Shown: positions 11,857-23,645 of the stretch, in pieces | Numbering within the stretch: the stretch's first letter is position 1 | Layout: the number at the start of each line of letters is the position of its first letter | From: Ganoderma boninense | Taxonomy: Eukaryota; Basidiomycota; Agaricomycetes; Polyporales; Polyporaceae | Assembly: GCA_002900995.3 (NCBI GenBank) | Contig: CM035306.1 | Coordinates: 3,940,100 to 4,004,099, forward strand | Direction: 5' to 3' | Length of the DNA: 64,000 bases | Made by a program: the position numbers and the translations under genes | Notes under the pieces: generated by a model | Told to the model about the DNA's origin: nothing | The model's database searches: none | What the model saw: the letters and a program-made list of their open reading frames with translations, nothing else

Positions 11857-12771
11857 GGGCGTGCTACAGCAACCATCATCAACATCAGGCTATGGAAGTA
11901 CGTCAAGTATATCCCTTTCCCCCATGCCATGGCGTATGCCCATGTTGTTACGGCCAACCTCCCCTCTTCGTTCGGTTCGTTCTTAATCGCGTTTAAAATT
12001 CTACCCCCGCCCACATCGTCGCAGTCCCCCATCCCCCATCCTCCATCTTGTTTCCCGGAGTCTTTGCACAACCGTGGTGTCGCTCGTGGTGTCGCTCTTG
12101 TCCCCCGTTCCCCCACCCTCTTGCCTTCGTCTCTCACGCAGTCTTCGTCATCCTCTGTCCTCTGTAGTATGCTGTCCGCTGCTCTCCTATCGTATTTAAT
12201 CGCAATCGACCGATTTTCCGGACTCTCCCACCCACCGTCCGTACTCGTCTTGTCGTCCATCATTGCCTTCACGGCGGCCCAGCATCTCTGCTCCTGTCGT
12301 GTCGTCTTGTCTTGTATTTGGCGTGAAGGTCCTCCACGGTGTTGTCGGTTGTCTTGTGCAAGCTGGCTGTGCATTCTACGAATGTCGCAAGCGACTCTCA
12401 GTTGGAAGACGCGCGCATGAGGGTTGGAAACCTCATTTCGATGGGGGTTGGCTTTCCCGGAGCCTAGGTACCGTTCTTGGTTCGTTCGTCTCGCCACATC
12501 GCTGATGATCAAACGTTGACGTTGAATTGAAGACTAGGATGTGATTCGGGGCTTCGAGCTGAGTGTCTGCGCTGATGACGCTCCATGTCTTAGCGGCCAA
12601 GGTTCGTCACAACTACCGGTCCGTTCTGTCTCCATTTATTCCTTCCCTCTACTAACATTACATGCTCTCTCCTAGAGTTGTTCAGAGGTAAATATTCTCT
12701 TACCATACGCCGGAGTGTCATCAACCTTCCCTCGTAGTAGGCAACTGGAAGGTCCAGCTTGAACGAGCAGC
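11857..12771. other. Converging 3' regions, KH gene and HNH gene A
   Basis: This lies between the stop of the KH gene (plus) and the stop of HNH gene A (minus). It should contain both 3' UTRs. A GTTGACGTTG motif occurs at about 12513. Overlapping open frames on either strand show no domain. Confidence 0.4.
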
Positions 12772-14184
12772 TCACGCAGCGTGGACAAGGCGGTAGCACA
12801 AGTATCTGAGCGCGGGGTCGGCTTTCCCTGTTGTGTCCAGGGCTGGCGCGTCCTCCAAAATCCAGAAGAGGTAGTTCGCGGCGCCCGACAGGGTGGCGAC
12901 GCGACAACAGGCGGCGTGGATGTGGAGGTAGGTCGGGTCCGGGAGGGGGAGGTCGCCGTGCGCGACGAACTGGACCTCGTGCGGGAGCCCGCCCTCGAAA
13001 CCGAGGAGGCGGTACCACTCCGGGTTCGAGGCGGCGACGTGGTAGCAGTTGGGGGGCTGTCGGCCCTCGTCGAAGGCCCGCGGGGAGAGCGATATGGTAG
13101 TATGCACCAGCTCGTTAGTACGAAGTCCAAGTCCCGCACTGTGTTGCTCACCTGGTCCTCGGATCTTTCTAGCCAGATGAGCATGCTGCGGAAGGCGGCG
13201 TGGAGCGAGTCGTCGAGCGTGAGGATGTTCTCCAGCCGGTGCACCTTGTCGCCCCTGAGCGCGTCGTGAACGTGCCCGTACCCGAATCGCTCCAGGATCG
13301 GCCACAGCCGCGCGGCGACGTAGTCCTCCTAAAGCCATGTCGGTGGTTAGTCACGGTGGTCAGAGGAGTAGACGTGGACGTGCGTAGTGTGCGGGTGATC
13401 CGCACATACTACCTGTGTAGCCCCGTCTCTGCCTGCAGGCCGTGCGGCTCCGAGCATGGCGGGGAAGATGTGGCACGGATGAGTCAGGGCAGCCCTGTCT
13501 GTTATTTGTCGGTCCGTGAGATGGCCTGTCCACGAGTGGTAGTCTATCATGTGTGTCAACATGCAGAGGTGGTCGTCCCGGATGAGGGCCTATGGGATGA
13601 TGATTAGGGCATCTAGGACTCACAGCAGTAAAGTTAGAGTGCACAGTGACGCACAAGGGCTTGTGCCTCAAGGTTGTTTCGGGGGCGGGTTATGCGACCC
13701 TGGTAGAAGTCATCTTTGATGTTCCGGAATGAAGTTCGAAGGGCTGGCGGGAGCGGGTGCGGGGTCATGTCGTCTGATCTCGAAACTGTGCAAGCATGAG
13801 GGTATGCAACAAATTCGAAGAGGCGCATGAGCCACTTCCAGTAGATGTTAAGTTAAAGCTGGTGTACGTACAAAAGGGGAGGATCAAGTCCATGACGTAC
13901 ATTTCGCCTAGGTCGTAGACAGCCTCATTGGGGTCGCGCTCGTCTCTACAGTGCTCTAGTTCGCTCTGGACGACGGCGCGGGCTTGATCGGACGGCGGAT
14001 AGAGGAGGAGATAGCCGACGACGCGGGCGAACATGGCTTGGAAGGCTGCATCGCTGTTTGTCGCTGCGGCCTCGCTCGCAACCTGTTCGGCTGGGAGCAC
14101 GACGGAGCTGTACAGAGCGAGGGCGGATGGATTGTCGGCCGGTAAAATCTGAGCCGCTGAAGCTTTGGAAGGCAATGCAGTCAT
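12772..14184 (-). CDS. HNH-motif protein, copy A
   Basis: Five exons encode roughly 380 residues. The start at 14184 gives MTALPSK, shared with copy B. The N-terminal region has VGYLLLYPPSDQARAVVQ and EAVYDLGEMYVMDLILPF. The centre carries CHIFPAML, which supplies the first His, and then HRLENILTLDDSLHAAF, which supplies the Asn and last His of an HNH fold (H...N...H). This matches the HNH_2-like family common in Agaricomycetes. The C-terminus has LPLPDPTYLHIHAACCRVATLSGA and ends in RLVHAA. HNH folds cut DNA or RNA, but activity in this fungal family has not been shown from sequence. Exon 4 to 5 joins in phase 0 across a 55-base intron. It is a paralogue of the genes at 15648-17024 and 17286-19148. 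Confidence 0.72.
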
Positions 14185-15647
14185 TGCGAAAGATGTACTA
14201 TGAAGTGTTTTGGAAAAGCGAGCTTGCTGGGGGAGTCGGATGGAGTTGAAAGTAGTGGAGGTGCACTGCCACGGACCAAACCACTGAGGATACTTATGAT
14301 CAAGGGTGATGTCATCTCATATTGTCTTACCACACTGTAATAGAGTCAACAGTCGCTCGTAAGCACACATCAGTGGGGCATCTGTGGGCATCCGTAAAAT
14401 GCTGTCGTTCTCAAGGCGCTGATAGGCATTCCTTAGCCATCACTGCAGCAGCGCCCACCGCGCTTGCACTCAGCGTGAAGGCCCGCGTCTAAACACCTTT
14501 CTCTTCCACGACATCTACATACTCCGTCTTCGTACCGCGCAGTCTGCCTCTCTCTTCGGGTTCTAGCGCAACATCCCATGTATCAAGGCTCTCTTGATGC
14601 GACTTCTGCGGTGTCTGAGACATTGCTTCACGCCGGGAGGACCCGGAGCTGCCAGTGGTGGTTGGCGAGCGGCCGTAACAACTTCTCCGAGTCATGGGGA
14701 TGGATGAAACCGATGGATGGTCAAGAGGACATGTGGAAGGGCGTAGCGAAGAGAAATAAGAACCCAAAAGGTATGTACATACATGTTTAATGGAAGCAGG
14801 CCCTGTTCTCTTCTTTTATGCCTCCGTCGCGTCAAATCGCGTGAAGACCCCGAGATTGCCTACGTGCTCGCGCAGCTAACTGCCGCTGTCGCACATGTTG
14901 AGATTCAATATGTGACAACTGCGGAATGCATACGCACCCTCGTGTTCTCGTCTCCGGATGGACTCTTTAGTTTAGTGGCATTGTTTGTTGCGGTTTTGTC
15001 GCGAACACCCCGCTTATTGTCTATCCTGCCCATTTCATTGATTCCAACACAAGGCTTGAAGCCTGCCACATCAATATTCGCGGCGCCTTTTTTCAGTTCA
15101 TCTATGCAATGTTCTACACTCGGAGTTTGAGGTTTGTGTATACACGACGGGGAATTGGCGATTTCGCACCGCGGGATATTCTTGTAATTGCGACTGTGAT
15201 TGCTCTCCTGGTCGCAAGTCATGGTCATAAGGCTGGCTCAGGACCTAATCTCGGAAGACCCGCATACAATGAGTGAATGACCTTAGTGGTCTATTACTAT
15301 GTGGTCTCTTCCAGATTCCGATCCTGAACAGGCTTGTAGACAGGTCCGTGAAAGGGAGACCAGTCTCAGACATTTTATGGGGATATTCCGGGGTGCGAAA
15401 TTTGCCACTGCCCGTCGTGATATAGAGACGAGAGCGGAGAACGGCGCGACCTGATTCTCTGAGGACACGCTCTGCTGCCAATACTCTCATCGTGGCAGCC
15501 AGTAGTGCTAACACCATTTCATGACGGCGTACTGCTGTCCTGGAAGCGGTCATCTGAGAGCTCATGTGCTAATTGTGCTGAGCACACAGGGTCAGCGCTG
15601 TCAGCGTTTTACGGGTGTGTCCATATATAAGGTCCGGAACAACCGAC
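14185..15647. other. Intergenic region with decayed repeat fragments
   Basis: The region between HNH copies A and B contains a hydrophobic reading frame on plus at about 15160-15240 (DILVIATVIALLVA), similar to a fragment on minus at about 21940-21990, and a repeat at 15311-15420 described separately. These look like remnants of a membrane-protein gene or transposon passenger. A minus-strand frame at 14489-14767 has no recognisable domain. Confidence 0.4.
15311..15420 (-). repeat. Dispersed repeat, copy 1
   Basis: The reverse complement of this segment matches the plus strand at 21555-21665, sharing blocks such as GACGGGCAGTGGC, TCGCACC and GTTCAGGA. The two copies are about 6 kb apart and diverged. 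The second copy lies inside the DUF1776 intron, which suggests a mobile or formerly mobile sequence. Confidence 0.6.
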
Positions 15648-17024
15648 TCATGCATTGTGGACAAGGCGGTAGCACAAGTATTTGACGGCAGGGTCGGCTT
15701 TCCCCGATTCGTCCAGATATGGCGCGCACTCTCCAAAATGCAGCTGAGATAGTCGTCGGCGCCAGACAGAGTGGCGACGCGACAACAGGCGGCGTGGATG
15801 CGGAGATAGGTCGGGTCCGGCAGGGGGAGGTCGGCGTGTGCGACGAGCTGGATCTCGTGTGGGACGCCAAACCATCCGATGTCGCGGTACCACCGCGGGT
15901 GTGAGGCCGCCACGCGGTAGCAGTTGGCAGGCTGTCGAAGGGGATAGTGCGTATACCAGCTCGTCAGTACCATCTACCCCCTCCCTGAACGGCTGGAGAG
16001 GCGCTGCTCACCTCGTCCTCGGATCTTTCCAGCCAGATGAGCATGCTGCGGAAGGCGAGGTGGAGCGTAGCGTCGAGCGTGAGGATGTTCTCCAGCCGAT
16101 GCACCTTGTCGCCCCTGAGCGCGTCGTGGACGTACCCGTACCCGAATCGCTCCAAAATGTGCCATAGCCGTACAGCTACGTAGTCCTCCTGAAGGCACGT
16201 GCGTGGATTAATGGTGAACGGTGAATGGTTAGAGGCGAGGTGCGCGGGGGCGCATACCCGTGTAGTACCGTCTCTGCCCACGGGCCGCATGTCTCCGAGT
16301 GTTGCGGGGAAGATGTGGCATGGCACAGTTACTACAGCCCTTTCCGTTGTTTGTCGGTCCGTGAAATGGTGGGACCACGAGTCGAAGTCTATCAGGTGTG
16401 TCACCATGCATATGTAGTCATCCCGAATGAGGGCCTGTGCGACGATGGTTAGGGAATTGCCGCTTTACATACAGCCGAAATGCAGGGAGGCGCACAAGGG
16501 CTTGTGCCTCGAGGCTGTCTCGAGGGCGCGTTGCACGACCTTGATATAAGTCTTCTTTGATGTGCTGGAACGAAGTTCGGAGGTCTGGCGGGAACGGGCA
16601 CGGGGTCATGTCGTCTGATGTTGAAACTGCACAGGCATGATGATGAGCCCGAGGGGATGCAACAATTTGAAGAGGGTGGCAAGACACTGCCAGCGGACTT
16701 ACAAAAGGGGAGGATGAAGTCCATGACGTACATCTCGCCGAGCTCGTAGACCGCCTCGTTCGGGTCGCGCTCGTCTCTGCAGCGCTCTATTTCGCTCTGG
16801 ACGACGGCGCGGGCTTGGTCTGACGGTGGGTAGAGGAGGAGATAGCCGACGACGCGGGCGAACATGGCCTGGAAGGTTGCGTCGCTGTCCGTAGGCTGAG
16901 TCGCTGCGGCTTCGCTCGCAACCTGTTCGGCTGGCAGCATGACGGAACTGTATAGAGCGAGAGCGGATGGGTTGTCGGCCGACAGAATCTGAGCGGCCGA
17001 AGTTTTAGAAGGCAACGCAGTCAT
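15648..17024 (-). pseudogene. HNH-motif protein, copy B, probably frame-disrupted
   Basis: The first four exons mirror copy A closely: MTALPSKTSAAQ, VGYLLLYPPSDQARAVVQ, CHIFPATL and HRLENILTLDATLHLAF. The last exon is also homologous (PANCYRVAAS, PLPDPTYLRIHAACC), but its frame does not follow from the copy A-type splice acceptor. A second shift lies near 15705-15725, where two extra bases are present relative to copy A, so the conserved ending YLCYRLVHNA is in another frame. It may be a decaying duplicate, or the breaks may be sequence errors; copy A has none. Homology is clear, functionality is not. Confidence 0.65.
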
Positions 17025-17285
17025 TGTGAAAACTTGACTATGTAGTCTTTTGGAAAAGCCAGGTTGCCGAGAGGAGTTGCAGGTAACGTCTGTGTGGCTG
17101 TGTCGTCCTCTGCTTGTATGCTGCTTACTGCAATAAGAACAGAGCATAGGAGGTGCATCGCCACTCACCAAGCCTGGACCCAAACCACTGCGGGCGTGAT
17201 GTCATCTCTGAGCGCATCCCTCGGTCTCCAACTCGAGCTCCCAACTGCTCTCTCTCTACTCTCAGCTTGTTATTCCTGCTGAACG
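17025..17285. promoter_or_regulatory. Divergent promoter between HNH copies B and C
   Basis: The 261 bases between two divergent start codons (17024 on minus, 17286 on plus) must contain both promoters and 5' UTRs. A CT-rich plus-strand run at about 17220-17270 lies just before the plus-strand start. No specific factor site is recognised. Confidence 0.6.
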
Positions 17286-19148
17286 ATGACGACCCTCCCA
17301 CCCGCGGCCGAAGCAGGAACTCACCTGCTGAAGGACAACGCAGACGCATTGGACCTCTATGAGACAGTCGTTCTACCAGCAGAGAAGGCGGCAAGCGATA
17401 TGGAGGCGACGGCGGATGACAACAACGCCAAGGACTCAGCATCCAGCATGCGGACCGCGTTCTCCCGCGTTGGTCGGCTACCTCCTCCTCTACCCTCCCT
17501 CCGACCAAGCTCGCGCTGTCGTCCAGGGCGAACTCGAGCGCTGTAGACTCGAGAGCGACCCGGACGAGGCGGTTTACGACCTGGGCAAGATGTACGTCAA
17601 GGATCTCATTCTGCCCTTCTGTAAGTCCCAGCAGTCGGCCTCATTGCGGCATTACGACTCTGTCGGATCGTTCTGAGTTCGGACACGGTGCCGCTACAGA
17701 CTTTATATCGGACGAGATGACGCCGCAGCCAACCGGGCTCGACTCGCGTGAGGCTTACGACCTCATCAAGGACCGCGCCCGCCGCGGCCGGCTGAACATC
17801 CCGCACGATACCGCCGAGGCAAAGAATTTCGTGCGTCATCACGTTCCGAGCCTTGTCTTGCGCACTGACGCATATGGATATGAACGAACTGGGGATACCG
17901 CAGGCTGCCGCGCGTGACGACTTCCGCTGTATGGTGTCGCGCGTGGGCGACTACCTTGCGATGCAGAACGGGATCATCGATATTCCGGTGGAGAGCCGCC
18001 GTGACGAGCCGCACAGAGGGCAAGTTCCATCCGGGCGGATGTGGTGGACGGTCGCCGAGTGCTGCCACATCTTCCCCGCGTACCTCGAGGTCGTCCCGGA
18101 GTACGGCGGTCATTTCTTGCCACTCAATGTCGCAGAGGTGAGTGCTGCTGAATCCGTGTCGTGGTGTCAACAGAGTTTCGCTCTCTACACGAAGTGGCAG
18201 ATACTGCATACAAGAATAGGGCTGTAAAGTGACAGTGACTGGTCTCCTTTCGCAGCCAATGTCATGAAAGCGCTGCATGTCATCTTTCGATCCAACACAC
18301 GTTGTTGAGTTCCATGCGGCGCTTATCTCGGTCCGGAATATCTGTGGCGGACCAGCCGACTCGCATAGTGGCGGAACTGGTCACATCTGACAAGACGATC
18401 TGACAATTGTCGACAACACACTGACACACACGCCCGTAGAACCACGCAGAAGCGTTCTGGGAGATCCTGGGGCGGTTCGGGTACGGGCACATCCGCAACG
18501 AGCTCCGGGGCCCAGGATTCACCGCCTCGAGAACGTCATGACCCTCGCGGGAAACATCCACGCCCTCTTCCGCTCGCTCGACGTCTGGTTCGAGCCCGAC
18601 CGCGCCCCCGACCCCGACCCAGACGAAGACTCCGATGAACTCAGCCACTGCTGGCAGCTCAGGGCCTCCTCGCCCGCCAGTCCTACTACGGTAGCGGCAG
18701 CGGCAGCCCGAGGCGGCGCAAGCTGCACACGTACATGCACGCACACTCGTCGTCCTCGCGGACGGCGCGCACACCGGCAGACACCGCCCCGTCGACGAAC
18801 GCAACCGCGCACATAAACACGAACACTTACCGCGTCGGCGCGTCGTCGCACCTCCTCCGCGACCGCTTCGACCCGCCGATCCCGCAGCGCGTGCACTTCG
18901 TCGCGAGCGCGCCGGGCCTCCCGCTGCCAGACCCGACGTACCTGCACGTGCACGCGGCGTGCTGCCGCGTGAACCACCTGTCGGGCGCGTGGCGGCTCCT
19001 GAAGCCACTGTTCTGGGAGGAGGTGCGGCGCATGGAGGACGACCGGCTGGGCAGGGCGCGCGCGTTTCTCGATGCCGAGGCCAACGCTAATCCTGGTGGG
19101 AATGGCTATGGCCATGGGCGTAGGCTTTCCCGATCCCTGTATATGTAA
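17286..19148 (+). CDS. HNH-motif protein, copy C, with two frame breaks
   Basis: This is a diverged plus-strand paralogue of copies A and B. It shows VGYLLLYPPSDQARAVVQ, DEAVYDLGKMYVKDLILPF, ECCHIFPAYL (first His) and HRLENVMTLAGNIHALF (Asn and last His), then LPLPDPTYLHVHAACCRVNHLSGA. An Asp-rich insert (PDPDPDEDSDE) and a Ser/Thr stretch separate the HNH motif from the C-terminal block. The frame breaks by one extra base near 17472 and by one missing base near 18511-18513, the latter in a C run. Everything else, including exon borders, is conserved. It is either a recent pseudogene or an intact gene with sequence indels; the end near LSRSLYM is provisional. Confidence 0.65.
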
Positions 19149-19767
19149 TGGCTGTCTGTGGAAGGATATACACGGTGTCTCGATGTCATATCATATTATA
19201 TAGCTCATTTATTGAGGTTCAACTTGAACGTTCAGTTTTGCAAACGTCGGCCTTCGACTTGATCAATTGGATTTGAGTCGTACAAAGGGATGCATTGAGC
19301 GGGGTAAAGTTAAAGGAGGAGTAGGGAAATCAACAAACATTTACGACTACAAGTGTATCGATAAGTAGCACTCGAGCCTACGATCGCGAACGAGTGTGCG
19401 ACATGCATCTGACGTCTGTATCTGGTCTTACAGGAGAGAGGGGGGGAGAGAGGGGAGAAAAACTGAAATACAATGGCTATCGTTCCGGTTCCGCTAGAGT
19501 GTTGTGGTGGGCGGATGGCGAATGGTCGTTGAGAAAGTATAACTTAACGCACGGGACACGCAGACCGTGAACCTTGAACCTTGGACCTCCAACCTTCAAG
19601 CAGCGTCGCTTCGGGGCTGCGACTGGGGCTCCCCGCTCTTGCTCTTCAAGCTGACCCACGACTCTCCGACGCCTGACCCGTACCCCTCGTTGCTCTCGAC
19701 GTCCGCCTCGCTGCCCGTGTCCGACGAGTTGTGCTCGTGCTCACTCTCCGCGCCCTCTGCCTGCTTC
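19149..19767. other. Converging 3' regions
   Basis: This lies between the stops of HNH copy C (plus) and the DUF1776 gene (minus). It is AT-richer than the flanking genes and has no supported gene; it should contain both polyadenylation regions. Confidence 0.5.
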
Positions 19768-22656
19768 TCAGACGCCAGTGAAGCCGAAGACGCGGCGGCG
19801 GCGGCAGCAGCAGGCTGGGGAGCTGGCGCTGGGGTGAAGGGGCGCAGGGGGGCTTGGGGCGATGACGTGCGGGGCGATGGGGAGCAGTGCGTTGCGGATT
19901 GAGATGAGGAAGTACGGGAGGTTCAGAATTGCGTCGAGCAGGATCGCCGGGAGCTCTGCCGCTGCCGCATACGTGCCCGCTGCAAAATCAGGCACAAAGT
20001 GTAAGCGAGGACTAACAAGCACAACCATGCGCACGAAACGCACCACCAGCTCCCTACGACGACGCGATTGCCGCGGATCAGCTCACGAAGCCTCCCGAGC
20101 CCCAGGCGGAGCGCAATAGCCGACAGCCCGTGCTTGCTCTTTCGCCCGTTGCTCACGACGTCCACGACGGTGTCCACGAATGCCTCGACGCCGCTCGGCC
20201 GCCTCCTGAGCCTCTGCGCGCCCGCACCGCGGTGCTCCAGAGCCGAGTCGAACGCCGCCCCATATGCCGCCTGCTCCCCGGGAGTCCAGTCGTCCACAGA
20301 GCCCCACAGCCCCACCCCATCGGCCGCCTCTCCGACCGCGCCAACGTCGACGACGGTGACCTTGATATTGCGCATCGCCTCCGCCGTCTCCGAACTCGAC
20401 CCGGGTCCCGAGGTAGATGCGGCGCGGATCTCGCGGCGGAGGACCTCGACCGCGCGGAGCGTCGCGGCAGCGCTCATCGCCTGTGCGCCAGCGAAGGGGA
20501 GCCCGACGCGCGCGTCCGTCGCGGGGAGACAGACGACGATGCTCTGCTTGCCGAAGCCGTTTGCGAGCGCGTCGCGCGACCGGGCGGGGGATGCGCGGAG
20601 GAGGGGGAGGAGGGCCTGGAGGACCTGGAGGGGCACTATATGCGTGGCCTGGAGGTACTCGGCGTACGTGCTTCGCAGATTCAGGTGCTCCAGCGGGGCG
20701 GGGGAGGGGGTGAGGGAGGAGGTGGGGAGCGTGAGGAGCGAGACGACGGAGTGGACGTAGATGTGCGTGGTGGGCGGCGCGTGCGGGTCGCCGGCGGCGG
20801 TGATGGGGAAACGACGGGACATGGTCGATGTGAGAGAGCGAAGGAAGAACGGGATCATCTCCGGCTGCGGGGGAGAGTCAGTTGCGAGGACTTGGTGGAG
20901 GGAAAGAAGCGACGTACCTCTGTTGGGTCGAGGACGAGCGCGCGGACATATCCATGGCACTTGCTCTCGATCTCGTCGACTGATTCAGGCGTAGACACAC
21001 TTGTGATGACAATGTAGCCTTTCTTCTCGAGATCGAGGATGAGTGGAAGGCCGAGCGGAGAGTCCCCTCCGAGAACCACTGCCGGGGTATGACGTGAGTA
21101 ACGTAACGGTGTGCAAGCCAAGAACACGACACGACGAGCACCGTCGGGAAATCCGCGATGGGAAAATAGTGTTATTTTTCCGACGAGCTCCTAACTACGC
21201 TAGGAAATCAACGAAAATTTGCCTGACGGTCAAAGGACGACTTCGCTACATCAATAATGCCATTTTCTCCAACGCGGAAAGGAAACCTTTCGCGAGACGG
21301 AGGCAAATGTATGGGAAAGGTTGACTATCCCAAATCACGACGTACATCCAGACAGTCCGCAGGACCTGATATGTTCGTGGAATCGTCGTAGGGTGCTTTG
21401 TGGCATGCATAAAAAGCGAAGCGCCTTCGAGTGCTCTGCCATGCAAGACTCTAAGGCGATTTCATAAACACGTCGCGGCCAGCGGCATCTGAGGATATAT
21501 ACCGTGAATGGAACAAGGGAAATAGGGAAGAAAGGCTAAGTTTCACGACAACTGCAAGACGGGCAGTGGCGAAGATCGCACCGCGTAACATCCCCGTAAA
21601 TGTCTGCGACTGGTTTCCTGTCACGGAGTTGTCTACAAGGCTGTTCAGGACCGGAATCTGTGATAGGCACGCATAATAGACCATAATAAGGTCATTGTTA
21701 CTCGTTGTATGCGGCTCCTCCGGAATTTAGGTCCTGAACCAGCCTTAAGGCCTCACGGTATACATCCTCAAATGCCGCTGGCCGCGACATGTTTATGAAT
21801 CGCCTTAGAGTCTTGAATGGCATAGCACTCGAAGGCGCTTCGCTCCTTATGCATGCCACAGAGGACCCTACGACGATTCCACGAACATATCAGATCTTGC
21901 GGTATGTCTGGATGTACGCCGCGAAGCTTGAGACCACCACGACTTGTGACAAGGTGAACAAGAACAATCACAGTCACAATTAGCAGGATGTCTTAAGGTG
22001 CGAAATTGTCCACTACCTGTCATGTAAGGTAGGACTCCACCCGGTTTTCCCCCAGGAGGATTTCTGGCGGTGCCCGTCGTGGAATATCCTCACCGAACGC
22101 TTGCGATGGAATACAGAACCATCTTGTGCCGCATACATGCACAAGCAGCACATAGATAAAGGTACGGATCCTGTCCCGCAAGCTCCCGGCAGACATGCTC
22201 TCTGCTATTATGCCACTAGGACTCCGAGCGAGTACTCACCAATCACTTGTCGCCTCTCCGTGCTCGTAGGTGCGACATGTCTCCGTGCTCCCACTCTGGT
22301 CCTCCGATGAAATCGAGGAGCTGTGTAGCCCACGAGAAGGCCTGCCCCACGACTCCAACGCCGAGACCTGCGACGGTCCAAGGATGATCGGCGACCCAAT
22401 CGGCGGCGTTCTCCCACATCGCTCTCGGGGGAGGCGGAGGCGGAGGCGGCGGGGGGACTTCGAACGCTCCGAGGCCCTTCAGGGTAGCGGGGACGGCCTG
22501 GGGACTATGGCGGAGGACATCCTGCCAGAGCCGGTTGATAGCTTCCGAGACCTGGCCGACGTCTGGGGTGGCGGCTGATAGTGAGGAGACGACGATCTGC
22601 TCGACGCTGTCGAGGTAAGCATCGAGTTGGTCGAGTGTGGGGAGAACGAGGGGCAT
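19768..22656 (-). CDS. DUF1776 family protein (short-chain-dehydrogenase-like), large intron and frame break
   Basis: Exon 1 (22240-22656) starts MPLVLPTLDQLDAYLD, has a polyproline run and a hydrophobic segment (WTVAGLGVGVV and AGLLVGYTAP), probably a membrane anchor. Exon 2 starts at 21078 with VVLGGDSPLG, a Rossmann-type Gly motif. A later exon has ANGFGKQSIVVCLPATDARVG and AGAQAMSAAATLRAVEVL. The C-terminal exon has LPYFLISIRNALLPIAPHV, typical of the family's tail. Joining exon 1 (phase 1) to VVLGGD restores the reading frame across a 1,161-base intron. Exon 1 itself is broken by one missing base in a G run (22345-22348), because GVGVV and AGLLVGY lie in different frames. The C-terminal splice near 20000 was not resolved. 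The enzymatic role of this family is unknown. Confidence 0.78.
21338..21508 (+). repeat. Inverted repeat arm, left
   Basis: The reverse complement matches 21752-21922 over about 170 bases at roughly 85-90 percent identity by eye, including GGCATGCATAA and CGCGGCCAGCGGCAT-like blocks. The spacer between arms is 243 bases. It could fold into a long hairpin in the pre-mRNA of the DUF1776 gene. Confidence 0.75.
21555..21665 (+). repeat. Dispersed repeat, copy 2
   Basis: This lies between the inverted arms inside the DUF1776 intron and matches the reverse complement of 15311-15420. It indicates that sequence related to the intergenic repeat near 15 kb was inserted here or that both derive from one element family. 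Confidence 0.6.
21752..21922 (-). repeat. Inverted repeat arm, right
   Basis: This is the partner of the arm at 21338-21508. Small frames in both arms (TIPRTYQ and TYQILRYVWMY) are similar to each other, but neither is long enough to call a protein. Confidence 0.75.
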
Positions 22657-23645
22657 AGTGTCAAGCTTAGCAGAAGAATGAGGACGGGAGACGGCAACTG
22701 GGATTATAGGGGTGCCGACCGAGTCCTGTCGAGGCCTGTACTGCGGCCTCGCCGATAAAGAACGCGTTTCCGGCGCCAACCCGTCCCTCCGCGCGGCCCG
22801 TGCCGTGCAAGGTGCCGGAGGTCTTCCCCCACGGCAGACCGAGGGCGTGCTTGCGTGGTTTGCTTCGTCGTGAGTTTCTTGTTCGACCTCGACCTTCTTA
22901 GGCTCACGGTACCTTGTTGGGCGACTCAATCAGCGGATTATATGGTGTCATTTTGAACCCACCTCTCTTTGCCATGTAGGAGGCGCACACGTGACCGCGT
23001 CTGTGGCGCGCCCTCCTGGCACCGCTTCTGTCGCGCGACCGCCGCGACGCGCCCCGAGGCGTCCTCGCGATCCTCCCCCCATATCTTTGCCATCTCACCT
23101 CACCCACCTGCTCTGATTTCACCCTACTATTGCGTCAGCGTCTTTACCTACGGGCCGGCGAGGTACCTACTTACACCTAGTTACCTGAGCTATTTGTCAT
23201 AGCGTAGTCGGTCTATTAACTCCGTCTCCGTCTCCGTCCGTGTCAGCACGCATTTGACATGCTGCGTCGGACGGAATCCGAACGTTGCCGTCATCCTCTG
23301 TCTTCCTGCTGCCGCCCAGGTGAGTGTCGTGCCCGTTTACAGCCTCCACCGTCCCCTCTCAGAGCAGCCACTAGTGTCTCTGCTGTGGCCTTTGTTGGCT
23401 GATAAGTATCTTCGGAAGACCGAGGGTGGCAGACGGCCGGCAACGGAAGCAATTTGAATCACCGTTGCGAACGGGAGCCACGTTCGTCTCGACTCATTCC
23501 ACGCCCATTTTCATTCCACGCCCATTTCTGCGGCGACTTTAGTTACGTGAGCACCTGCCCGCGTTCATCCCAGATTTCTCTTCCTGACGTTCTCAGGCGA
23601 CCATCCATCCTAGACGCCGCGCTCCCCATAAAATCAAGTCCGAGG
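22657..23645. other. Divergent intergenic region, DUF1776 and TLC genes
   Basis: The minus-strand frame extends upstream of the DUF1776 start but has no conserved content, so it is treated as 5' UTR. The plus side holds the TLC promoter. A TCCGTC repeat lies near 23221-23240. No gene is supported. Confidence 0.5.

Larger units (their letters stand above)
21079..22239 (-). mobile_element. Oversized intron holding a repeat insertion
   Basis: Introns elsewhere in this window are mostly 50-100 bases, but the first intron of the DUF1776 gene is 1,161 bases. It keeps GTGAGT at the donor and GGCAG at the acceptor. Inside are two inverted arms (21338-21508 and 21752-21922) and a segment shared with 15311-15420. 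The simplest reading is insertion of a foldback-type element into a small intron. No transposase is visible and the outer ends were not determined. Confidence 0.6.

Noticed and set aside
20130..21017. 295-residue plus-strand open frame
   Set aside because: Antisense to conserved exons of the DUF1776 gene.
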